Assembly (NCBI GenBank): GCA_025351645.1
Contig: JANXVN010000292.1
Location: 1-34,032 of the forward strand
Length of the DNA: 34,032 nt
Origin: Ferruginibacter sp.
Lineage (GTDB): Bacteria > Bacteroidota > Bacteroidia > Chitinophagales > Chitinophagaceae
Reading direction: 5' to 3'
Positions 15,264-24,892 of this stretch are shown here, in pieces. How positions within the stretch are numbered: the stretch's first letter is position 1; every line of letters begins with the position of its first letter. The notes below the pieces were generated by a model. The model saw only the letters and a program-made list of their open reading frames with translations. It did no database searches and was not told the DNA's origin. The translations under genes were made by a program, and so were the position numbers.

Positions 15264-15986
15264 TCACTTACTACGGATTGATTTTTTGCCTAAAATACCA
15301 ATAGGCGATCCCGCCGCCATAAAAACTGAAGTAGGCTTTGCATGCTGCAGCATAGCAAAATGTTTTCCATATAAAGCATCAAAATCGCAATCGATAACGT
15401 ATTCTTTTACAGCATGTACTTTCCAGGCAGGATGCGTTACGGCATACTCAAAAGTTGTAGTGGCGTTGTATTTAGCATAGCCCCAATAATGCTCTGCAAT
15501 AAATTCTTCTTCGCTACCCGGCAGCATGGGTGCAGCAGCAGCGATGGTTGTAGCTTCCAGCTTGTTCCATTTGCCTTTATTTTTCCAGGAGTAGCCAAGT
15601 CGTATTTCATTATCATCTTTTACATAAAAATGCCTCATTCGCCTGGTAATATATTTTTCGTTGTACAAAGTATTGGCAATAAAACTAATGGCACGCTTGG
15701 GTACAATTTCCTTTATAAATACAGCACCTCTTTTCCAAACGCCATCATCCAGGTAGCGCACATAAAACCGCAGGTTGACTTCCTCAAAATTTACATGGAA
15801 AGGTATGCGGAAACCCTTGATGATAGTTTGCTCAAACATAAACCCAATAAGGCTTACATAGCTATTTCCCTGGTAAGTATCCAGTTCTGTAAAAGGTGGC
15901 AGGTACGGAAGCAGTATTTCAGGGTCAATAATATAGTTTGCTAAAATAAGGTTATTCCATTCCGCAGTTAAAAATACAGGCTTCAT
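15264..15986 (-). CDS. DUF2071 family protein (YqjF-like)
   Basis: A 240-residue cytoplasmic protein of the DUF2071 family, related to Bacillus YqjF. The start at 15986 (MKPVFLTAEWNNLILANYIIDPEILLPYLP) was chosen because the family begins with a W-x-(N/D)-L segment of this kind. A longer in-frame start at 16088 adds 34 residues without family character. Family-like features are the LPPFTELDTYQGNSYVSLIGF stretch (about 28-48) and the FEEVNLRFYVRY region. Members resemble the acetoacetate decarboxylase fold, but their function is unproven. It is transcribed alone, convergent with the secDF side and divergent from the OmpA-family gene. Confidence 0.82.
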   Translation of the reverse strand: MKPVFLTAEWNNLILANYIIDPEILLPYLPPFTELDTYQGNSYVSLIGFMFEQTIIKGFRIPFHVNFEEVNLRFYVRYLDDGVWKRGAVFIKEIVPKRAISFIANTLYNEKYITRRMRHFYVKDDNEIRLGYSWKNKGKWNKLEATTIAAAAPMLPGSEEEFIAEHYWGYAKYNATTTFEYAVTHPAWKVHAVKEYVIDCDFDALYGKHFAMLQHAKPTSVFMAAGSPIGILGKKSIRSK

Positions 15987-16437
15987 AAAGTTGTTAACAA
16001 AAACGCTGAAGTAAAGTTTAATTTGCCGGTTAGGCGGACAGGCGTTTTTTTTATGGCAGAGTATCCCTTCCGGGTTGCTGCTTCGCAAAAACTGCTACGT
16101 TGCAGGCTGTTATTACGGCGGCATAAACGTAACCCAAATTTTAAAACTACATTTAATGCGGCATTTATAGCAACCTGTATTAACTAAAAGTATACGTTCC
16201 TTTTCCTTGAGTTCCTTGTTTCATGATGTTACTAATCGTTGTGTCGCCATGCCAGCAAATGATTTGTTTTAGACGGGCATTTTTGCAAAAAACTTCTTAA
16301 AATACTTGTACTACTATCAGCAGGCATGTGCGGTTTGGCCATAAAACCAACCTAAAATCAAAATTGTTTCTCTAAGCAATATTTATGAAACAAACTTGTT
16401 TACATTTGTGCGTCATAATTGTCACTTAAAATTAACT
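15987..16437. other. Divergent intergenic region between DUF2071 and OmpA-family genes
   Basis: No gene is visible. TACATTTG at 16401-16408 matches the Bacteroidota -7 element and lies 30 nt before the OmpA-family start codon, but no good -33 is seen. This placement argues against the longer in-frame start at 16396, which would be upstream of the transcript start. Confidence 0.45.
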
Positions 16438-18597
16438 ATGAAACTAAAACTACTAGCAAGCCTGTTACTAATGGCTGCCTTAACACCAAAAAATTTACAA
16501 GCGCAAAATTTTCCAGGCTACCGAAGTGGTAACTATACGGGCGTAAATGGCGTATTTTTTAACCCTGCAAGCATAGCAGACAGCCGCTACCGGTGGGATT
16601 TCAATCTATTTTCTTTTAATGGCTTTATTGGCAACGACAAAGCATCTTTTAAATTAAAGGACATCACCACTTCAAAATCGGATAATTTTAAAAACAAGTT
16701 CCTTGGTGGCAACGGCAACACCAACGCCAACGTAAATGTAGAAGTGCTGGGCCCATCGGCCATGTTTAACCTTACCAGAAAATCTGCCATGGCCATTACC
16801 ACACGGGCAAGGGTTATAGCCAACCTTAAAGATTTTGATGGCAATCTTATCAACTCAGTAATAAATACCGATAAGAACAATTATCCGTATTCTTTCAGCA
16901 GTACCAGCAACAGCCGTATCATTACCAACGGCTGGGCAGAGATTGGCGTAAGCTATGCCAGGGAAATTGCCAGCAGCGGGCCTAACTACCTTAAAGCAGG
17001 CATCACCTTGAAATATTTATCTGGCGCAGGCAGTAATTATTTGCAGCTAAACCAAGTTAAGGCAACCATTGATGCAGATGCCATATTACAAAATCCTTAC
17101 CTGAAAAATACTACCGGCACAGCGGCAATTGGCAATAGCGGCGCAGTGTTAGACAACCTTAGTTTTGATAACCTTTTTGGCAAGGGCAACAATGGCATTG
17201 GTGGCGATATTGGCGTAGTGTACGAGTACCGCCCGGATTATGCAAATGCAGGCCATGATAACTATAACCGGGATATTAATAAATATAAGTTTAAGGTAGG
17301 GCTATCGTTGCTAGATGTAGGCAAAATAAAATATACCAGTAATGCTAACAGCAGTGCTGGTTATAATGTACACATAGGTGCTACAAACAAGTTTTACTTA
17401 TCACAATTAGATGGCAAGAGCAGCGCTGAAATAAAAAGTATATTAGATGCTAACCCAGCTTTTTTTACGCCCATTATCAACGCTGTAAACCCCAGCTACA
17501 ATGCAAGCTTGCCAACGGTTATACAGGCCGATATAGATTATCATTTGCACCGTGGCTTTTTTGTAAGCCTTGGTGGCCAGTTTAATATGGTTAGCAAAAG
17601 CAGTTTGTATAGCGCTAACCAATATAACAGCGTAACAGTAACACCACGCTACGAGGGTAAAGCTTTCGGTGTTTATTTTCCGATAAATTACAATGAATTA
17701 ACGCACTTTAATGCCGGCATCTCTTTGCGTGGCGGGCCATTATTTATCGGGTCAGGATCGTTGTTTACTGCCATAGCTAAAAGCAAACAAGCAGATATTC
17801 ATATTGGCATACGCATCGGCATCTTACAAAAAAGAAAAAAAGATAAGCCGGTGGAAGTGATTGCACCAGTTGCGGTGGTAAACCTTGACAGGGATGGCGA
17901 CGGCATTAAAGATGCGAATGATAAATGCCCCGATGTTGCCGGGTTAGCAAAATACAATGGCTGCCCGATACCAGATACCGATGGCGATGGCGTAAACGAT
18001 GAAGCAGACAAGTGCCCTACCGTTGCAGGCTTAATAAAATACAATGGCTGCCCCATACCTGATACGGATGGCGATGGCATAAACGATGAAGCAGACAAGT
18101 GCCCAACCGTTGCAGGCGTTGCAAAATACAATGGCTGCCCAATACCAGATACCGATGGAGATGGCGTAAATGATGAAGAAGATAAATGCCCAACCATTGC
18201 TGGGCCCGCTAGCAACTATGGCTGCCCTGTAATTGAAAAGGCGGTAAAGGATAAGATAAACTTTGCTGCGAAGAATATTTTCTTTGCAACAGGCAGTACA
18301 AAGCTTTTGCCAAAATCGTATAAATCATTGGATGGCGTGGCAACCTTGCTTAAAGCCGACCCTATGTTAAAAATGGATATTGATGGTTACACCGATAACA
18401 CCGGCAAGCCAGAAAAAAACCTGATGCTATCCCAACAAAGGGCACAGGCGGTAAAGATTTATTTGGTAAGCAAAGGAGTAACCGAAGCGGCGCTGTTATC
18501 TACAGGATATGGCATTGAAAAACCAGTAGCCGATAACAAGACTGCCGTTGGCCGTGCTAAAAATAGAAGGGTTGAATTGACGCTGAGGAATTATTGA
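16438..18597 (+). CDS. Outer-membrane protein: DUF5723 barrel, TSP3 repeats, OmpA C-terminal domain
   Basis: A 719-residue protein. A signal peptide (MKLKLLASLLLMAALTP, cut near LQAQ) leads into a DUF5723-like region (FPGYRSGNYTGVNG, NPASIADSRYRWDFNLFSFN) predicted to be a beta-barrel. Residues about 484-599 are four thrombospondin type 3-like calcium-binding repeats (DTDGDGVNDEADKCP type, period 29 residues). Residues about 606-719 are an OmpA/MotB peptidoglycan-binding domain. Asp653 in YTDNTG and Arg668 in QQRAQAV are spaced 15 apart, like the diaminopimelate-binding pair of OmpA. It probably anchors the outer membrane to the cell wall and may serve gliding or surface functions. The ATG at 16438 precedes the signal peptide directly; an upstream ATG at 16396 would spoil it. 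Confidence 0.9.
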   Translation: MKLKLLASLLLMAALTPKNLQAQNFPGYRSGNYTGVNGVFFNPASIADSRYRWDFNLFSFNGFIGNDKASFKLKDITTSKSDNFKNKFLGGNGNTNANVNVEVLGPSAMFNLTRKSAMAITTRARVIANLKDFDGNLINSVINTDKNNYPYSFSSTSNSRIITNGWAEIGVSYAREIASSGPNYLKAGITLKYLSGAGSNYLQLNQVKATIDADAILQNPYLKNTTGTAAIGNSGAVLDNLSFDNLFGKGNNGIGGDIGVVYEYRPDYANAGHDNYNRDINKYKFKVGLSLLDVGKIKYTSNANSSAGYNVHIGATNKFYLSQLDGKSSAEIKSILDANPAFFTPIINAVNPSYNASLPTVIQADIDYHLHRGFFVSLGGQFNMVSKSSLYSANQYNSVTVTPRYEGKAFGVYFPINYNELTHFNAGISLRGGPLFIGSGSLFTAIAKSKQADIHIGIRIGILQKRKKDKPVEVIAPVAVVNLDRDGDGIKDANDKCPDVAGLAKYNGCPIPDTDGDGVNDEADKCPTVAGLIKYNGCPIPDTDGDGINDEADKCPTVAGVAKYNGCPIPDTDGDGVNDEEDKCPTIAGPASNYGCPVIEKAVKDKINFAAKNIFFATGSTKLLPKSYKSLDGVATLLKADPMLKMDIDGYTDNTGKPEKNLMLSQQRAQAVKIYLVSKGVTEAALLSTGYGIEKPVADNKTAVGRAKNRRVELTLRNY
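17887..18233 (+). repeat. 87-bp in-frame tandem repeat encoding TSP3 units
   Basis: Four consecutive units of 87 bp (29 codons) each encode D(T/R)DGDG-(V/I)-(N/K)D-(E/A)-x-DKCP-x-(V/I)AG-x-x-x-YNGCP. The middle units are nearly identical at the DNA level (GATGGCGATGGC, AAATACAATGGCTGCCC). Unit number could vary between strains by recombination without frameshift. Confidence 0.85.
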
Positions 18598-18617
18598 GTG
18601 GAATTAAAATAAGTATA

Positions 18618-18649
18618 ATGGCAGCCTTTTTTAAGGCTGCCATTTTTTT
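18618..18649 (+). terminator. Terminator after the OmpA-family gene
   Basis: ATGGCAGCCTT pairs with AAGGCTGCCAT around a 4-nt loop and is followed by a T-run, about 20 nt past the stop codon. Confidence 0.92.
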
Positions 18650-18790
18650 ATGGGGTATTATTTAGCCGCAGATTCGCAGATTAAAATTTGAAGCATTGTA
18701 GGCTAGCAGTAAAGCTTAATTGATTGAAAGTAAACTTACAAAAGCAGTTTAAGAAGAATCACCAGGCACTTTTAAACCAGTACAAGATAA

Positions 18791-18817
18791 AAAAATCCCG
18801 GACTTGCCGGGATTTTT
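18791..18817 (-). terminator. Terminator for the TPR gene
   Basis: AAAAATCCCGG pairs with CCGGGATTTTT around a 5-nt loop, with A/T runs on both sides. On the minus strand it lies about 65 nt past the stop of the TPR gene at 18883. The sequence between this and the preceding terminator shows nothing. Confidence 0.85.
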
Positions 18818-18882
18818 AAGTTATAAAAATTAAATTTATAATGCTTACAATAAACTTGTAATTATTTGAAGAAAGCCATTTA

Positions 18883-19905
18883 TCACAACCCCATCCCGCC
18901 ATCCATTTTTTGTTTTAAGCCAGCAAGCGAAGGGTCTAATTTTATAGCATCATCGCACATAGACTGCCCTTTTTGTTTTTGCCCTTTCTTTTGGAAACAT
19001 AGCCCGGCCTGGTATAATGCCTTGCCATCCTTAGGGTCTGCCTCTAATAATTGTTGGCAATAAGCTAGCGATTTATCATACATTTTTTGCGAAAAATAGG
19101 CTTCTGCTATATTCCTTAAAATATCTTTATTGCCAGGTTTTTTGGCAAGGATACCTAATAATAATTTTTCGCCTTTTTCAAACTCGCCACTGTAAATGTA
19201 AGCATAGCCAAGGTTCTCATTAAAATCGTTGCTTGCCGGGTAGCCGCTTTGCTGCGCCCGCACAAAATATACTTTTGATTTTTTAAAATCGTTAAGGGTA
19301 TAATACAAAAGCCCCAATTCGTACATCCAGCCATTTCTTGTAGTATCTAATTCAATGGCTTTAACGTAGTATGGAACAGCCTTGGTGTACAATTCCATAT
19401 CAAGGTTGCTACGGCCAATGGTGTAAGTTGCTTCTGCATCTTTTGGATTTTTTGCAATCACATTTTCCAGCCCTTTAATGGCGGTGGCAAAATCTTCCGT
19501 TTTGTAACTGCTCATGGCAATTATTCTTTCTGCATTTTCGCAACCGGTACATTTATTGGCAAACTCGATGGCTTTGGGGTATTGGTTATAATCAAAATAC
19601 AACTGCATCAGTTCCTTTATGGCAGTTTTATTTGTTGGTTCCAACTGATATAATTTTGTAAAATGCCCTTTAGCCACATCAGTTTTGCGCATCTCTAAAT
19701 TTACATAGCCATCTTGTTCATAGGCTTCTTTATATTTAGGGTCAAAGTCAATCGCTTTGTCAAAATATTTGGCGGCAACCAAAAAATGCTTCGCATCTTT
19801 TTCAGCCATGCCTTTTTGAAAATAAGCCTTTGCACTGTCGGCATTTTGACCCATAACTGCAGAAGCAAGAGCAATAAAAACGAGTAATACGGATAAATTT
19901 TTCAT
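18883..19905 (-). CDS. Exported tetratricopeptide repeat protein
   Basis: A 340-residue protein with a signal peptide (MKNLSVLLVFIALASAVMGQ) followed by TPR-like helical pairs over nearly the whole length. Examples are AKAYFQKGMAEKDAKHFLVA, AAKYFDKAIDFDPKYKEAY, and further units around 165-190, 195-225 and 265-330 with the usual small/aromatic pattern and the DP turn (EADPKDGKALYQAG). It is probably a periplasmic or outer-membrane-associated scaffold. The partner is unknown. It starts 30 bp after the glgB stop on the same strand, so cotranscription with glgB is likely. A functional link to glycogen is only inferred from position. Confidence 0.85.
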   Translation of the reverse strand: MKNLSVLLVFIALASAVMGQNADSAKAYFQKGMAEKDAKHFLVAAKYFDKAIDFDPKYKEAYEQDGYVNLEMRKTDVAKGHFTKLYQLEPTNKTAIKELMQLYFDYNQYPKAIEFANKCTGCENAERIIAMSSYKTEDFATAIKGLENVIAKNPKDAEATYTIGRSNLDMELYTKAVPYYVKAIELDTTRNGWMYELGLLYYTLNDFKKSKVYFVRAQQSGYPASNDFNENLGYAYIYSGEFEKGEKLLLGILAKKPGNKDILRNIAEAYFSQKMYDKSLAYCQQLLEADPKDGKALYQAGLCFQKKGQKQKGQSMCDDAIKLDPSLAGLKQKMDGGMGL

Positions 19906-19935
19906 AGTAAGTTATTGTCAAATATTATTTCCCTA

Positions 19936-21909
19936 TTAGCAAAAAACTACACCAGCTAACGCAGGCAAGTGAATATTTATTTCAAAGATATCATTTTCTT
20001 TATCAACTAGTTTTGTTTTAACAGCCGGGTTATAAACATCGCCGGTACCCCAAAAATCGACTTTGTCGCTATTGAATATCTCTTTCCACGCTGCTTTTCC
20101 TGATACACGCAGCTTCCAATCCCTGCGTACAACGGGGGTCATATTCAATACCACCAAAACATCTTCTGTTTTATTATTTCCTTTTCTTTTAAATACAATA
20201 ACACCTTCTTGCCGATGGTTTAGGTCTATCCATTCAAAGCCAAGGGTATCAAATTGCAGTTGGTGCAATGCTGGCTGGGCACTATATAAATGGTTAAGCG
20301 CCTTTACACATTGCTGCATTTTTTTGTGTGGGTCAAACTGAAGCAGCCCCCAATCTAGCTCACTTTTATAATTCCATTCTGTTGTTTGCGCAAATTCGTT
20401 GCCCATAAATAACAGCTTGGCGCCGGGGTGCGTAAACATGTAGGTGTACATTAAACGCAGGTTGGCAAACTTTTGCCATTCATCGCCGGGCATTTTATTT
20501 ATCATCGGGCTTTTGCCATGTACAATTTCATCGTGGCTAAGGGGAAGCATAAAATTTTCATCATAAAAGTACGCCATGCTAAAAGTGAACTTATCCTGGT
20601 GAAACTGGCGAAAGTAAGGGTCCATCTTAAAATAATCCAGTGTATCGTGCATCCAGCCCATCATCCATTTCATGCCAAAGCCAAGCCCATCGGCAAATGT
20701 AGGGCGGCTAACCTTTGGCCAGTCGGTAGATTCTTCTGCCATCATCTGCACATCAGGAAAATCGCGGTAAATAGTTTCGTTTAAATCTTTTACAAAAGCG
20801 ATGGCTTCTATATTGCCGTTGCCACCAAATTCGTTGGGCTCCCACTCTCCTTCTTTACGGCTATAATCAAGTTGCAAGATAGAGCTCACAGCATCCACCC
20901 TAATGCCATCGATATGAAATTTATCGAACCAAAAACGGGCGCTGCTGATAAGGAAAGATTTTACTTCGCCTCTTTTATAATTAAAAATATAACTGTTCCA
21001 ATCGGGGTGAAAGCCCTTGCGCATATCCGCATATTCATACGTGTGCGTGCCATCAAACATAAACAGCCCGTGCGCATCATAAGGAAAGTGAGAAGGCACC
21101 CAATCTAAAATAACGCCTATGCCTGCATGGTGAAAAGCATCCACCATGGCCATAAAATCTTCTGGTGCGCCAAAGCGGCTTGTAGGCGCAAAAAAGCCCG
21201 TACCCTGGTAGCCCCAGCTGCCATCGAATGGATGTTCCATTACCGGCATAAGCTCTACATGCGTAAAGCCCATGTCGCTAACGTAAGGCACTAAACGCTC
21301 AGTTATTTGCTGGTAAGTATTATACGTTTCTTCGTCGTTTTTATCGGGGCGCATCCAGCTTGCCAAATGCATTTCGTACACGCTCCAGGCACTGGTTAGG
21401 CTATTGTGCTTTTTCCTGCTTTGCATCCATCCATCATCTGCCCAACTGTACTGCATGTTCCATGTTATAGACGCAGTCTCCGGGCGTTTTTCCCAAAAGT
21501 TGGCGTAGGGGTCACCCTTATCAATTGCCGCACCTTTGTAGCCTTTTATATGGTATTTATAAGCTTCGCCTTTTTTAAAGTTGGGGATAAAGCCTTCCCA
21601 GATACCGGATTTATCTAACCGTACAAAAAGCACATACTCGCTTTTTTGCCAGTTATTAAAATGCCCTACAACAGATACCTCCGTAGCATTGGGCGCCCAT
21701 ACCGCAAAATAATAACCTGGTGTATCCAGAACATCTACGGCGTGGTTGCCAAACAATTCGTACCCATTATACAGCGTGCCTTGCTGGTAATTATTGATAT
21801 CTGTTTCTGTAAATAAAGAGTAGTTCCAAACGGCTTTAGTGCTATTTACAAAATGTACTTCTTCATATTTTTTATTGGCTGATACTGTTTTATTTATGTT
21901 CATATACAT
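19936..21909 (-). CDS. glgB: 1,4-alpha-glucan branching enzyme (GH13)
   Basis: Forms alpha-1,6 branches in glycogen by cutting and transferring alpha-1,4 chains. The 657-residue protein has an N-terminal CBM48-like domain (about 62-150, YYFAVWAPNATEVSVVGHFN), a GH13 barrel and a C-terminal beta domain. Conserved regions are DWVPSHFP (269-276), DGIRVDAV with nucleophile Asp339, MMAEESTDWP with acid/base Glu392, and PLSHDEIVHGK with Asp460. The WGYQG and GNEFAQTTEWNYKSELDW stretches are typical of branching enzymes. ATG at 21909 or two codons later at 21903 are both possible. It is probably cotranscribed with the TPR gene behind it. The other glycogen genes, glgC and glgA, lie about 8 kb away on the same strand. 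Confidence 0.96.
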   Translation of the reverse strand: MYMNINKTVSANKKYEEVHFVNSTKAVWNYSLFTETDINNYQQGTLYNGYELFGNHAVDVLDTPGYYFAVWAPNATEVSVVGHFNNWQKSEYVLFVRLDKSGIWEGFIPNFKKGEAYKYHIKGYKGAAIDKGDPYANFWEKRPETASITWNMQYSWADDGWMQSRKKHNSLTSAWSVYEMHLASWMRPDKNDEETYNTYQQITERLVPYVSDMGFTHVELMPVMEHPFDGSWGYQGTGFFAPTSRFGAPEDFMAMVDAFHHAGIGVILDWVPSHFPYDAHGLFMFDGTHTYEYADMRKGFHPDWNSYIFNYKRGEVKSFLISSARFWFDKFHIDGIRVDAVSSILQLDYSRKEGEWEPNEFGGNGNIEAIAFVKDLNETIYRDFPDVQMMAEESTDWPKVSRPTFADGLGFGMKWMMGWMHDTLDYFKMDPYFRQFHQDKFTFSMAYFYDENFMLPLSHDEIVHGKSPMINKMPGDEWQKFANLRLMYTYMFTHPGAKLLFMGNEFAQTTEWNYKSELDWGLLQFDPHKKMQQCVKALNHLYSAQPALHQLQFDTLGFEWIDLNHRQEGVIVFKRKGNNKTEDVLVVLNMTPVVRRDWKLRVSGKAAWKEIFNSDKVDFWGTGDVYNPAVKTKLVDKENDIFEINIHLPALAGVVFC

Positions 21910-21913
21910 GCAA

Positions 21914-21953
21914 TTTTACCATTGGTGATATAATTTAACCATTGATGTAATAG
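21914..21953. promoter_or_regulatory. 20-bp direct repeat upstream of glgB
   Basis: Two adjacent 20-bp units share the core ACCATTG(G/A)TG (15 of 20 positions alike). The first contains the near-palindrome ACCATTGGT. The spacing of two helical turns puts both cores on the same face of the DNA. It starts 5 bp upstream of the glgB start codon. It could be an operator for glgB; the regulator is unknown. Confidence 0.35.
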
Positions 21954-22079
21954 ATTTTTATACAGGCTGATAAAGTTTAAGATTTGCTTAACGTAAATTT
22001 AAGGATACTAAAGATGAATATGAATATATTTAAGTGATTTTAATAAGTATTTCCCTTTTAACCAATAACCAACCCCTTT

Positions 22080-24869
22080 ATGTTACAGCTTAACAAAGTA
22101 TCCCTTCTTTGTGTTTTTCTCTTGCTATTTAGTTATTTTTCTTCGGCGCAAACCATTACTGGTACTATTTCTGACACTACAAATAAAAAAGAGGTGAGCA
22201 ATGTGGTAATTGCTCTTTTAAAGCCTGTAGATTCTACCTTATTTAAATTTGTACGCAGTGATAAAGATGGCAAATTTGAATTAAAAAACATTGTTCCGGG
22301 AAAATATATCCTAATGGTAACGCACCCTGTTTATGCTGATTTACTGTACGACATAACTGTACCTGTGGATGGGCTTAATTTAAAAAGTGTATCCATCATC
22401 CCCAAAAGTAAATTATTGCAAGAGCTGATTGTAAAAAGCACTGCGGCAATGCGGATAAAAGGCGACACCACTATTTATACTGCTGATAGTTTTAAAGTAA
22501 GCGCCAACGCCAATGTGGAAGAACTTTTAAAAAAGCTGCCGGGCATACAAGTAGATAAAGATGGCAAGATAAAAGCCATGGGTGAAACCGTAGAAAAGGT
22601 ATTAGTAGATGGAGAAGAATTTTTTGGAGATGACCCCGGCATGGCGGTGAAAAACTTACGGGCAGATGCAGTAAAAGAAGTACAGGTATATGATAAGAAG
22701 AGCGACCAGGCTGAGTTTACGGGTATTGATGATGGCAAAGCCAAAAAGACAATCAACCTTAAATTAAAGGATGACCGGAAGCATGGATATTTTGGTAAGA
22801 TAGACTTGAGTGGTGGCCCAAAGAAAAATATTAATGACCGCTATAATAACAACATCCTCCTCAATTCATTTAAAGGAAAAAGAAAGATTGCCGGGTATTT
22901 TTTAAATGGCAATACCGGCCAGGATGGCCTGGGCTGGAACGACCAGGACAAATATGGTAGCGGCGATGAAAACTTTTCGTTAACCGCCGATGATGATGGC
23001 AATGTAAATTTTAACTGGACAGGCGGCAGTAATGACGACGAGCCTTACGTAGATACGCAAAACGGACTTTTTAAAAATAATAACCTTGGGCTTCAATACA
23101 GCAATAAATGGAATGATAAACGGTCGCTTTCCTTATCTCCGAAATACAATTACCAGGATTATACCAACACTATAAAATCGTTTACACAAACACAGGTTAA
23201 GGATACGCTGCTTAATAACAACGCCGTGGAAAACATCCATGTTAATAAAAAAACGTTTAAGCTAAATGCGGTGTATGATATTAAGATTGACTCTTTCAAT
23301 ATTTTAAAGATCACTGCCAAGACAAGCATATACAATACTCAAAGCCAATCGTACCGCACATCAAGAAATACCAGCGGGCAAGATTCTTTAAACAATACCA
23401 GCGACAACCAGACCACAACCGATGCGGATAAACAATTGTTTAATGTGGATGTGTTGTTTAAGCACAAGTTTAAAAAGTTGAGGCGCACATTTTCTGTTAA
23501 TCTAGATTGGTACTCCTTGAATACTACGGGCACAACTTTTTTAAAATCTGACAACGAAATATATCAACATGGTATAGTTATTACCAGCCAAAAGTATGAC
23601 CGTCAAAAAGATTATGATAAACAGACGCACCGCATTGTGAGCAAAATGATTTACACGGAGCCGTTAAGTAAAACATTTTCTTTGGAAGTAAATTATGAAC
23701 TAATCCTTAATAACGGAAAGAATAACCAGACTGTACATTCCTACTCTCCTATTTCAGATAAGTATGATGAAATGGTTGACTCGCTTACCAATTTATTTGA
23801 CCAGAAAATTACCACCAACAAGCCTGGCTTTAAGATAAGCTACAACAGCAAAAAATTAAAATACAGCTTTGGTTCCGGTATTGGGTTTACTCGTTTCGAT
23901 TTAATGGACCGCACATTCAATAAGGGCTACGTTCGTAACTATACCAACTTTTTCCCCAGTGCTAACCTAAATTATGATTACAAAAGTGGGCACAACATAA
24001 GGATAGGGTATGATGGAAATACTAGGCAGCCGCAAATAGGCCAATTACAATTATTGAGGAATAATGATGATTATTTTAACCAATATTTAGGTAACCCATT
24101 GTTAAAGCCCTCTTTCAGCAACAATTTTTATTTAAGCCATCAGAGTTATAATTTTATAAAAGAGTCGAGCATGTATGAAGGCTTAAATTTTACACAAACC
24201 AGCAACGCTATTACAGATAGCCGTACCATTAATGCAACAACAGGTAAAACTATCAGCCAGCCGATAAATACCAATGGCAACTTTAGCTTTAATTTTTATA
24301 GCGGCATTAATTTTAAAATAAAAAAACTTGACCTACGTATAGGCGGTGGCCCTAAGGGAGATTACAGCCATAGCACAGAAATAATTAATGGAGAAAACAA
24401 TGTGTCTAAAAACCTGAGCGCAGGGATGAGCATCTATCTGTCTAAATCGAAAGAAAAAAAGTATGATTTTAATTTCTCAAATACTTTCACTTATAACAGC
24501 AATAGCACTCAACAGTTTAATCAGGTAATAAAATACAATACTAACGAACTTACTTTTGATGGCACGGTGTACATACAAAAAGTTTGGGCCATCAAAAGTG
24601 ATATTAGTTATTACGTGCGTCAAAAAACTGTGCAGTTTCAAGACAACTTAAGCAACCAGCTTTGGAATGCGAGACTACAGCGCACCTTTAAGAAAAACGA
24701 GTTTACAGCATACCTTGCTATTAAGGATATACTGAACCAAAATACTAACATTACCAGAAGCTTTTATAGCAATACTTTATCCAGCACAACCAACGAAAGG
24801 CTGCGCCAATACTGGCTGGTAGGCTTTACCTGGGATTTTAAGAACAAAACTTCCGCAGCAGCAAAATAG
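22080..24869 (+). CDS. Outer-membrane beta-barrel protein with CarboxypepD_reg-like N-domain
   Basis: A 929-residue outer-membrane protein. A signal peptide (about 1-23, ending YFSSAQ) is followed by a carboxypeptidase-regulatory-like Ig domain (about 25-105, TITGTISDTTNKKEVSNVV). A plug-like region comes next (about 125-225, including VEELLKKLPGIQVDKDGKI and EKVLVDGEEFFGDDP), then a long barrel rich in aromatic and polar alternation to the end (GFTWDFKNK). It resembles TonB-dependent receptors of the OMP_b-brl_3 type that Bacteroidota use without a SusD partner. The substrate is unknown. It starts divergently from glgB and is followed after 23 bp by a GLPGLI gene, a recurring pair in this phylum. 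Confidence 0.9.
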   Translation: MLQLNKVSLLCVFLLLFSYFSSAQTITGTISDTTNKKEVSNVVIALLKPVDSTLFKFVRSDKDGKFELKNIVPGKYILMVTHPVYADLLYDITVPVDGLNLKSVSIIPKSKLLQELIVKSTAAMRIKGDTTIYTADSFKVSANANVEELLKKLPGIQVDKDGKIKAMGETVEKVLVDGEEFFGDDPGMAVKNLRADAVKEVQVYDKKSDQAEFTGIDDGKAKKTINLKLKDDRKHGYFGKIDLSGGPKKNINDRYNNNILLNSFKGKRKIAGYFLNGNTGQDGLGWNDQDKYGSGDENFSLTADDDGNVNFNWTGGSNDDEPYVDTQNGLFKNNNLGLQYSNKWNDKRSLSLSPKYNYQDYTNTIKSFTQTQVKDTLLNNNAVENIHVNKKTFKLNAVYDIKIDSFNILKITAKTSIYNTQSQSYRTSRNTSGQDSLNNTSDNQTTTDADKQLFNVDVLFKHKFKKLRRTFSVNLDWYSLNTTGTTFLKSDNEIYQHGIVITSQKYDRQKDYDKQTHRIVSKMIYTEPLSKTFSLEVNYELILNNGKNNQTVHSYSPISDKYDEMVDSLTNLFDQKITTNKPGFKISYNSKKLKYSFGSGIGFTRFDLMDRTFNKGYVRNYTNFFPSANLNYDYKSGHNIRIGYDGNTRQPQIGQLQLLRNNDDYFNQYLGNPLLKPSFSNNFYLSHQSYNFIKESSMYEGLNFTQTSNAITDSRTINATTGKTISQPINTNGNFSFNFYSGINFKIKKLDLRIGGGPKGDYSHSTEIINGENNVSKNLSAGMSIYLSKSKEKKYDFNFSNTFTYNSNSTQQFNQVIKYNTNELTFDGTVYIQKVWAIKSDISYYVRQKTVQFQDNLSNQLWNARLQRTFKKNEFTAYLAIKDILNQNTNITRSFYSNTLSSTTNERLRQYWLVGFTWDFKNKTSAAAK

Positions 24870-24892
24870 TAATAATAAAAAAATTAACGACC

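Noticed and set aside
17799..18215. 138-codon ORF with regular repeats, antisense to the OmpA-family gene
   Set aside because: The repeats (GHLSASSF..PSPSVSG) are the mirror of the 87-bp TSP3 tandem repeat on the other strand; there is no independent evidence of coding.
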